From NCBI GenBank assembly GCA_020438595.1, contig JAGQUI010000001.1:1-38045 (forward strand): DNA of 38,045 nucleotides. Reading direction: 5' to 3'. The notes beneath the pieces are model-generated. The model was given only the letters and a program-made list of their open reading frames with translations. It searched no databases and was not told the origin of the DNA. A program made the position numbers and the translations under genes. The stretch's first letter is position 1; each line of letters begins with the position of its first letter. The DNA is from Propionibacteriaceae bacterium. Its GTDB lineage: Bacteria > Actinomycetota > Actinomycetes > Propionibacteriales > Propionibacteriaceae. Below are positions 32,562 to 38,045 of this stretch, piece by piece.

Positions 32562-32996
32562 CTATCGCTCGGTGCCGTCGAGAGCGCGGACGGCGCGGGC
32601 GTCGGCCGTGGCGGTGACGGGGAGGGTCTTGATGCCGACGATGGGCAGGATGACGGGGTTGTACTGGGCGGTGGCCGTGACGGTGATCTCGGTGCCGTCG
32701 ATGGTTACGGTGCCAGTCATGCCGGCGTGCTCGATATAGTCCTGCGCGGCCTTGCGGGCTGCGCTGCTGGAGAGCCGGATCCTTCCCCCGCTGTCGAGGA
32801 AGCGGTCTGCGTCGAGTTGTTGGCCGGCGATTCGGGCTGCTTGGGCGGCGACGTCTTTCGCTTGGCGTCTGGTCTGCACCTGGCCGGACAGATCGACGGC
32901 GATCCCGAGGATCAGGGTGAATACCGTCACCAGGAGGACGGCTCCGGTGCTGAGAGCCGAGCCGCGCTCGTCGCGCAGGGTCCTTCTGCTCTTCAC
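32562..32996 (-). CDS. TadG/TadE-like pilus protein
   Basis: 144 aa from the GTG at 32994-32996, in a GTGA overlap with the TadE gene. The N-terminus, LRDERGSALSTGAVLLVTVF, is the TadE/TadG-like plan: a short basic leader with DERGS, then one hydrophobic helix. After it comes QVQTRRQAKDVAAQAARIAG, a helix typical of these minor pilins, and then an extracytoplasmic beta-rich domain (TVTIDGTEITVTATAQY). It is probably a minor pseudopilin or assembly factor of the Tad pilus, inserted in the membrane. A frame reaching 33476 is overlapped by tadE and is not coding. Confidence 0.85.
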   Translation of the reverse strand: MKSRRTLRDERGSALSTGAVLLVTVFTLILGIAVDLSGQVQTRRQAKDVAAQAARIAGQQLDADRFLDSGGRIRLSSSAARKAAQDYIEHAGMTGTVTIDGTEITVTATAQYNPVILPIVGIKTLPVTATADARAVRALDGTER

Positions 32997-33421
32997 CGTC
33001 GCCCCCTGTACACGTCCAGTTCGCTGGAACTGGCTGCCGACACGCGGACGGTGCCCGGCAGCGGCAGGGTCAGGTCGGCCGTTGCAAGGTCGCAGGTGAT
33101 CGTGACAGTGGTGGTGGCCGCGGTGCCGACGGGCGTGGCGAACCCGCTGGTGTCGACATCGATTGAGGCGGTCGCGCACTTCACGCCTTGGTTGGACATG
33201 GTGCCTTGGGCGATCTGTCTGGCTGAGCGCTCGGCTTCGGTGGCGGTGCGGGCGATGGACGCGGCGCGGGCGGCGTCCGCGGCGGCTGCCTGGACGGTCT
33301 GGCGGGCCAGGGCGAGCCGTCCGCCGAAGATCACGATGAGCACAAGGGTGCCCAGCATCGGGGCCAGGAGGGCGATCTCGACCGCTGCCGAGCCGCGCTC
33401 GTCGCTTCGCCTTCTGGCCAT
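32993..33421 (-). CDS. TadE-like minor pilin
   Basis: 142 aa. The N-terminus, MARRRSDERGSAAVEIALLA, is the classic TadE motif, with ERGSAAVE before the hydrophobic helix (about 14-36). The glutamate five residues after the small residue is the position used by prepilin peptidase in pseudopilins. Two cysteines (in VKCATAS and ITCDLAT) could form a disulphide outside the cell. The ATG at 33419-33421 directly abuts the stop of the upstream gene. No TadV prepilin peptidase is seen in the window, so processing would need a host enzyme or a gene beyond the right edge. Confidence 0.88.
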   Translation of the reverse strand: MARRRSDERGSAAVEIALLAPMLGTLVLIVIFGGRLALARQTVQAAAADAARAASIARTATEAERSARQIAQGTMSNQGVKCATASIDVDTSGFATPVGTAATTTVTITCDLATADLTLPLPGTVRVSAASSSELDVYRGRR

Positions 33422-33793
33422 CTACGAGACCCTCTCGACGGCGACCGCCACGGTCTGGGCAACCGTCGGAGCCCACCCGGGCACGAGGCTGAGCGCGGTG
33501 CCCGACACCATCGCGGTGGCGGTGGTGGCGGTGCGATGACAGGTGACCGAAACATCGCTGAGAGCATCACCCAAGGTGGCGAGGAACCGTTCACCCGCCT
33601 GCTCGCAGGCGCTGGCGGTGCCACCTTCGACGGCGGCTGCGGACGCGGCTGTCTGGGCTGCGGCCTGGGCCGACGTGCTGCCGAAGTGGTACATGGCGGC
33701 ACCCATGGCCACCCACACGAACGTGAGCAGCACCGGCAGCAGCATCGTGAGCGCCACCGAGGCCGAGCCGCGTTCGTCTGGCCGGTGGGACAC
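33422..33793 (-). CDS. TadE/TadG-like pilus protein
   Basis: 123 aa from the GTG at 33791-33793; the longer open frame runs over the preceding small gene. The N-terminus, VSHRPDERGSASVALTMLLP, again has DERGSAS before a hydrophobic helix (about 13-35), but the Glu of the TadE motif is replaced. A helix rich in Ala/Gln (TSAQAAAQTAASAAAVEG) and a beta-rich tail with two cysteines follow. It is the first of three consecutive TadE/TadG-like genes and begins 5 bases after the 39-aa peptide gene. It is probably a minor pilin or anchoring component. Confidence 0.85.
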   Translation of the reverse strand: MSHRPDERGSASVALTMLLPVLLTFVWVAMGAAMYHFGSTSAQAAAQTAASAAAVEGGTASACEQAGERFLATLGDALSDVSVTCHRTATTATAMVSGTALSLVPGWAPTVAQTVAVAVERVS

Positions 33794-33798
33794 GACGC

Positions 33799-33918
33799 TC
33801 AGCCGCCGGTGATCTGGGAGAGCAGGCCGCCGATGAATCCGTTCATGACGCCGATGACGATGCCCACCAAGGCAATGACTCCGATGGTCCACAGCAGGTT
33901 CTCGGTTGAGATGTTCAT
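33799..33918 (-). CDS. 39-aa hydrophobic peptide, candidate pilin-like subunit
   Basis: ATG at 33916-33918, TGA at 33799-33801. The peptide begins MNISTENLLWTIGVIA, continues as one hydrophobic helix (about residues 8-33) and ends LLSQITGG. AAGGAAG lies upstream at a suitable spacing. It sits in the 156-base gap between tadC and the first TadE-like gene, where Tad loci usually carry the flp pilin. It is shorter than known Flp pilins and has no obvious leader, so it may be a divergent pilin, a holin-like helper or a regulatory peptide. Coding is supported by the ribosome-binding site, the frame filling most of the gap, and its place in the operon. Confidence 0.65.
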   Translation of the reverse strand: MNISTENLLWTIGVIALVGIVIGVMNGFIGGLLSQITGG

Positions 33919-33949
33919 TGCGATCTTCCTTCTGGTTGGGGTTGGAGTG

Positions 33950-34852
33950 TCATCCGGCGGCGAGCCGGAGGACGGCGGGGGTGACGAGGACGAGGCAGAA
34001 GACGATCGCCATCAGGGTGGTGGGGATCGCCATGCGTGCGGACAGTGCGTTGGCCTTGGTCTGTTCAGCGGCCAGCAGTGCGGAGCGCAGTGCCGTGCTG
34101 CGAGCTCGCAGGGTGTCGTAGACCTGAGTGCCCTCGGCGCCGGCCAGCCGCATGATGTCGGCGACGTCATCCAAGGCCGGCAGGCCGAGTTCGTCGGCGA
34201 GCTGGTGGATGGCGTCCCACGGCGCTTCGCCGGAGAACCGGCTACGGGCCAGTTCGTCCCGAATCCGCCGGAATGGCCAGCTGTCGCCGATCTCGGCGGC
34301 GTTCTCCAAAGCCTGACGGGCGGCCGAGCCGCCGGCGCTGCGTTCTAGTGCGACCAGGTCGACGTAGGAGCCCAGCGCCCGGTTGAACTCCAGCCGGGCC
34401 TCGGTGGCTGCGGTGGCCACGTTCCCGTTTGGCACCAGCCAGCCGAACAGGCCACCGATCAGGACCGCGGCGACCGTGAACGGTGCCGGGATGGGGAACG
34501 TCACGGAGAATATCGCCGTCAACAGCGGCACTCCCACGGCGACGATGGAGGCCATCAGGAGCTTCTCGCCGTAGAACCGGTGAGTGCTGCGGCCCAGGAT
34601 CGCCAGATCTCGATGGGGCGTGGCGCCCCACATCCTGCTGGGCAGGTGGCGCATTGCCCACAGTCCCAGCCGGTCGGCCAGCTCCGGGCGGTCGCCTGCC
34701 TCGGCCGCCGGCTGTCGGGTGCCGCTTGTTGGTGAGAGTCGACCGAGGGCATCGCCGAGGTCGGGCTGAGCGGGAGCGAAGTACAAGCCGGCGATGACCA
34801 GTCCGCCGGAGATCATGAGCCCGGCAAGGACCCACATCTGGAGGGCGTTCAT
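33950..34852 (-). CDS. tadC: TadC-like pilus assembly membrane protein
   Basis: 300 aa from the ATG at 34850-34852, in an ATGA overlap with tadB; a frame extending to 35764 overlaps tadB and is not coding. A membrane segment lies near residues 7-26, a paired central set at about 95-145, and a last one at about 278-297. The central cytoplasmic T2SSF-like region contains ALGSYVDLVALERSAGGS and the helix LDDVADIMRLAGAEGTQVYD. TadB and TadC form the inner-membrane platform on which the TadA ATPase acts. The protein is intact and of typical size. Confidence 0.9.
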   Translation of the reverse strand: MNALQMWVLAGLMISGGLVIAGLYFAPAQPDLGDALGRLSPTSGTRQPAAEAGDRPELADRLGLWAMRHLPSRMWGATPHRDLAILGRSTHRFYGEKLLMASIVAVGVPLLTAIFSVTFPIPAPFTVAAVLIGGLFGWLVPNGNVATAATEARLEFNRALGSYVDLVALERSAGGSAARQALENAAEIGDSWPFRRIRDELARSRFSGEAPWDAIHQLADELGLPALDDVADIMRLAGAEGTQVYDTLRARSTALRSALLAAEQTKANALSARMAIPTTLMAIVFCLVLVTPAVLRLAAG

Positions 34853-35718
34853 CGCGGGCTCTCCGTCCGGCGTGCCACGAACCGGACGCCGGCCGGTTCG
34901 GCGGCGAGCCTTCTCAGCCAGATCGCGCAGCCCACATACGCGAGCAGATACAGCGTCAGGAGGGCCTGGCCGAGCGGCGAGGAGTAGGGCGCCAGGAATT
35001 GACCGGAAAGTGCGAAGACGGCCAGCGCGCCCACGGAGATGAGGGTCGTGGTGCGTGCGGACGAGCGGGGCTTGGCTCGGTCGGCTTCGAGTTGGCGTCG
35101 GATGCGGACGTCGTCGGCGACCGACTCTGCCAGCCCGGTCAGCACCCGGGCGATGCCGTCGCCGCGCTTGCGGGAGCCGAGGATCAGGGCAGCGACCACC
35201 AGGTCGCCGGTGGCGTCGTCGAGGTCGTCGGCGAAGGCCCGGAGCGCGGCCTCGGTCGACCACCGTGCGCGCAACCGTCCGACGAGCTGGGACACCTCCG
35301 GACGGATGGCGTCCGGGGTCGAGCGGAGGCTGGCGTGTAGTGCCTGCTCCATCCCTTGCCCGGCGGTCAGCACGCCGGACAGGTTGCGCGTCCACTCCGC
35401 GATCGCTTCCATCCGGGCGATCCGAGGTGCAGCGTCCGAGGTCGCCAGCAGCACCGGCAAGCCCACGACTGCCAACGGCAGCACCACCGCCAGGATCACC
35501 CAACCGGTGACAGTGGCGAGGCCCACCCCCACCACCAGCGCGACCAAGGCCGCTGTGCGCTGCCAGCGCGGCATGCGGGTCACCCACGCCGGAAGCGCCG
35601 GCCGCCGGGTCGGACGCGGCGGCGGCGCGGGCCGGCGTTGCACCCCGAGGACGGCGAGAGCGAGGCCGCCGGTGATCATGACCCCGGAGAGCACCGAGCC
35701 GATCAGTTGCAGGTTCAT
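34849..35718 (-). CDS. tadB: TadB-like pilus assembly membrane protein
   Basis: 289 aa from the ATG at 35716-35718, in an ATGA overlap with tadA. Membrane segments lie at about 5-25, 54-95 (two) and 230-270 (two). The cytoplasmic T2SSF domain includes WTRNLSGVLTAGQGMEQALH and LVVAALILGSRKRGDGIARV, typical of TadB/GspF-type platform proteins. A Pro/Arg-rich stretch lies at residues 27-45. Together with TadC it would form the inner-membrane platform for pilus assembly driven by TadA. Confidence 0.9.
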   Translation of the reverse strand: MNLQLIGSVLSGVMITGGLALAVLGVQRRPAPPPRPTRRPALPAWVTRMPRWQRTAALVALVVGVGLATVTGWVILAVVLPLAVVGLPVLLATSDAAPRIARMEAIAEWTRNLSGVLTAGQGMEQALHASLRSTPDAIRPEVSQLVGRLRARWSTEAALRAFADDLDDATGDLVVAALILGSRKRGDGIARVLTGLAESVADDVRIRRQLEADRAKPRSSARTTTLISVGALAVFALSGQFLAPYSSPLGQALLTLYLLAYVGCAIWLRRLAAEPAGVRFVARRTESPR

Positions 35719-37289
35719 GCGGGCCTCCGGTTGTCGGCCAGTTCGCGCTCGAAGCCGAGGGCATTGAAGCCGCCCGAGATCAGGTCGTCCCACAGGCTGT
35801 CGGGACGGGTGTTCGCGACGGCGCAGCTGCCCGGGACCCGGGCGAAGATCGTGTTGGTCGCGAACCCTCGGGGACGCTCGCCGGGGGTGACCTCGAGGAC
35901 TTCGGACACGTAGCGGTGCTTGCGACCGAGGTCGCCGCCAGCGTCATGGGTCACGTCGCAGGCAAGGTGGACGATGATGTCGATGGTGTCGGCCAGCTTC
36001 GCCGCGGCAAGTTCCTGCGAAACCTGGGGTCCGGCCTCCATGGCGCAGGTAATGAGCTTACGCATCGCGGCCTGCCCGTTGGCCGCATGGGTGGTGGAGA
36101 TCGAGCCGGAACCGGACTCCATCAGCTTGACCATCTGCCACACCTCCGGACCACGGATCTCGCCGAGGATCTGGCGGCCCAGGCTGAACCGGAAGCTGTC
36201 GACGATCTGTTCGTCGATCGTCCGCATGCCCGCCGACCGGCCGTCGGCGCCGCGCTCCCCCGAGCCGGTGCGGACTTCCCAGGCGTGCACGACGTAGTGC
36301 TTGCTGGTCAGCAGATGCAGGAACAGTTCGTACTCGGTCTCGAAGGTGCCGATCGGCTCCCACGGGTCGAGCTCGGAACACAGCGCCCGCACGAGAGTGG
36401 TCTTGCCGGCACCCTGCGCGCCGGACACCACGATCGACTTGCGGGCGTTGACTGCGGCGCGGAGGAAGTCGGCCACGACCGGTGACAGCGAGCCCCACTC
36501 GACGAGGTCTTCCAGCGTGACCTCCCGCACCCGGTGGCGTCGGATCATCACCGACAACCCCGCGGTGTCCCGCGCTGCTGCCAGGCGCGCCCCGCCTTCG
36601 AGGGTGAGGTGGAGCGACGGGTTCGCGGGCGTGAACGGACGCGGGTTGTCGGAGCGGGCTGCCAGGAAGGCGAGGAACTCGGCCAGTTCCTCGTCGCTGT
36701 CGGCCACCGGGTCGGCGTGGCGCATCGTGCCGTCGGAGGTCTCCACGACCACATGGTTATGCCCGGTGATCATGATGTTCTCGATCGAGGGGTCGTCCAC
36801 CAACGGCTGCAGGCGACCGAGCCGGAACACCGCATCGAAGACCGCCTGGGCGAGCGCCTCTTGCGCGGACGGAGAGCGCACTTCCCCTCCCGTCGCGAGG
36901 GCTTCGGCGGTGTCTTCGTCCAGTAGCTGGCGGATCACCGCCCACCCCTGCAGGTGTTGCTCATTCTTGTCCCAGGTGGCGCCGCTCATCAGGTCGGACA
37001 GGCGCTCCGACGCTTCGACACGCAACCGGGCCACCTGCACCCAATCCAGCCCGATGCTCTGGCGGTGCCTGGCCAGCAGTTGGCTCACCGAAACCAGGGG
37101 CGGTTCCCAGGTCTGAGAGATCGGAACCGACTTCGCTGCGGCCGGTGCGACGTCGGCGTCGGGGGTCGAGCCGGGGAACTTCCAGGTCGACCGGACGCGT
37201 CCGGGCCGTGCCGGTGGGGTGGCCGAGTCGTTGCCGCCGAAGATCGGCAGATCCAGGGGATCGTGGGTGAACTCGCGGTCGTCGTTCAT
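35715..37289 (-). CDS. tadA: TadA/CpaF-like pilus secretion ATPase
   Basis: 524 aa from the ATG at 37287-37289, in an ATGA overlap with the tadZ-like gene; the frame to 37781 overlaps that gene and is not coding. A Pro-rich, likely disordered N-terminus (1-65) precedes the N-domain (LQPLVDDPSIENIMITGH, about 160-177). Walker A is SGAQGAGKTTL (G290-T298), the Walker B region is GRQILGEIRG (371-380), and the His box is ISTTHAANG (H401). It is the hexameric ATPase that powers extension and possibly retraction of the Tad pilus. A VirB11-type role in conjugation is the alternative, but the TadB/C/E neighbours favour the pilus. Catalytic residues are intact. Confidence 0.93.
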   Translation of the reverse strand: MNDDREFTHDPLDLPIFGGNDSATPPARPGRVRSTWKFPGSTPDADVAPAAAKSVPISQTWEPPLVSVSQLLARHRQSIGLDWVQVARLRVEASERLSDLMSGATWDKNEQHLQGWAVIRQLLDEDTAEALATGGEVRSPSAQEALAQAVFDAVFRLGRLQPLVDDPSIENIMITGHNHVVVETSDGTMRHADPVADSDEELAEFLAFLAARSDNPRPFTPANPSLHLTLEGGARLAAARDTAGLSVMIRRHRVREVTLEDLVEWGSLSPVVADFLRAAVNARKSIVVSGAQGAGKTTLVRALCSELDPWEPIGTFETEYELFLHLLTSKHYVVHAWEVRTGSGERGADGRSAGMRTIDEQIVDSFRFSLGRQILGEIRGPEVWQMVKLMESGSGSISTTHAANGQAAMRKLITCAMEAGPQVSQELAAAKLADTIDIIVHLACDVTHDAGGDLGRKHRYVSEVLEVTPGERPRGFATNTIFARVPGSCAVANTRPDSLWDDLISGGFNALGFERELADNRRPA

Positions 37290-38045
37290 GTCCTCGCTCC
37301 TCCGGTTGCCGCCCGGACCTCTTCGCTTCCCACAACGGTCGGGCGAAGCGCGGTCGCCAGCGTCCGCAAGCTGCGCACGTAGCCGGACTGCTCGAAGGCC
37401 CGCGCGGCTGCCTGCTCGCCGCCGAAGCGAGCCGGCGGGAACGGCGTCCCGGCCGAGAACACCGCTGCGCGCTTGGGGTCCCACTCGATCGACGCCTCCA
37501 CCGGCAGACCCAGAGTCCGGGTGACCTCGGCGGCCCGGTAGACCCGACCCTCGCCCACCAGAACGATTTTCACCTCGTGGCCCGGCACGACATCGGCGGC
37601 AAGCGTCCTGGCCCACGACCGTGCCGCCGCGAGCGCAGTCAGACTCGAATGGGTGACGAGGAGGGTGACGTCGGAATACCTGATCAGCGGCTGCGGCGAA
37701 GCCTCCAGGCCGAGCCGACCGGCGTCCACGATCACGTCCTGACCAGACAGGTCCTGCAACACCAACAGCAGCGGGTCCCACAGCCGCACCAGGCTCGCCG
37801 CCTGTTCGTGTGACTTCGTCCCGGCCACCACCGAAACGTCGGTGCCGTCGACGGTGAGCACCATGCGAGGGAGCGCGTCCGCCAGGACGCCGTGCCGCTC
37901 GGCCATCACCAGTTCGAGGAGCCCGGCCCGGTCTCGCTGGCCACGCCAGTACCCGGCCAACAACGCCGAGCCGCCGGTCGGGTCAGCCTCAACCAACAAC
38001 ACCGGACGCGGCCACGCCATCGCCAAGCCCAGCGCCGTCGTGGTC
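37286..38045 (-). CDS. TadZ/ParA-like ATPase (5' partial)
   Basis: The gene runs off the right edge, so its N-terminus and the start of its P-loop are missing. The remaining frame begins TTTALGLAMAWPRPVLLVEA, which is the end of a ParA/MinD Walker A and the following strand, with the DPTGGS region after it. VIVDAGRLGL resembles Walker B, and VTLLVTHSSLTALAAARSW the next strand and helix. TadZ is a MinD-like protein that localises the Tad machinery to a pole. The gene overlaps tadA (ATGA). The call as TadZ comes from fold plus position, and the missing P-loop lysine cannot be judged from this window. Confidence 0.85.
   Translation of the reverse strand, partial: TTTALGLAMAWPRPVLLVEADPTGGSALLAGYWRGQRDRAGLLELVMAERHGVLADALPRMVLTVDGTDVSVVAGTKSHEQAASLVRLWDPLLLVLQDLSGQDVIVDAGRLGLEASPQPLIRYSDVTLLVTHSSLTALAAARSWARTLAADVVPGHEVKIVLVGEGRVYRAAEVTRTLGLPVEASIEWDPKRAAVFSAGTPFPPARFGGEQAAARAFEQSGYVRSLRTLATALRPTVVGSEEVRAATGGART

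Noticed and set aside
1..38045. CRISPR arrays, tRNA or rRNA genes, IS elements, att repeats
   Set aside because: No regular repeat-spacer series, cloverleaf, transposase motif or end-to-end direct repeat was seen; element ends are outside the window.

Overview
The window comes from a mobile element, an integrative conjugative element or conjugative plasmid, of a high-GC Actinomycetota host. The signs are very high GC with strong C/G preference at third codon positions, frequent GTG starts, ATGA/GTGA gene overlaps, and families typical of actinobacteria: an SCO6880-like transfer protein, DUF4192, a BTAD-type regulator and a reduced Tad pilus locus. The genus cannot be told from the sequence alone. 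No rRNA, tRNA, insertion sequence, CRISPR array or attachment site was seen. Both ends cut through genes.

Region 1 (1-3404, plus strand) holds the C-terminal two thirds or so of a MobF-type relaxase-helicase fused to a DnaG-like Toprim primase domain. Its codon usage changes abruptly near 2790, inside the Toprim domain.

Region 2 (3589-15500) is a DNA-processing and defence island in three blocks: a type III restriction-modification operon (mod-res, minus strand), a UvrD-like helicase with a C-terminal Fe-S PD-(D/E)XK nuclease followed by a Dam-type methyltransferase (plus strand), and a HerA ATPase-NurA nuclease pair (minus strand). Mod and the helicase diverge from a 97-base gap that carries a perfect mirrored 9-bp element.

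Region 3 (15795-27813, minus strand) is one long, tightly coupled conjugation operon. In transcription order it encodes a possible sigma-like protein, a 64-aa protein, a degenerate ParA-like protein, a two-TM VirB2-like protein, a single-TM transfer protein, a TrbL-like channel protein, an SCO6880-like protein, a VirB4-like ATPase, a lytic transglycosylase-NlpC/P60 hydrolase, a membrane protein resembling the N-terminus of a coupling protein, a DUF4192 protein, the coupling ATPase itself, and a DUF4913-like protein.

Region 4 (28102-29343, plus strand) is a solitary Shedu-like (DUF4263) nuclease gene, with a repeat-rich upstream region and a strong hairpin downstream.

Region 5 (29569-38045, minus strand) is a Tad-like pilus operon: TadZ (cut by the edge), TadA, TadB, TadC, a 39-aa hydrophobic peptide, three TadE/TadG-like proteins, and a membrane protein that combines LysM with a SARP/BTAD-type regulator domain.

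Together the genes would let the element nick and unwind its DNA (relaxase), couple it to a cell-wall-crossing type IV secretion channel, possibly contact recipients through a Tad pilus, and protect the host or itself with several nuclease and methylase systems. The best candidates for something undescribed are the helicase-nuclease/Dam/HerA-NurA block under compact, possibly shared regulation, and the LysM-BTAD membrane regulator.
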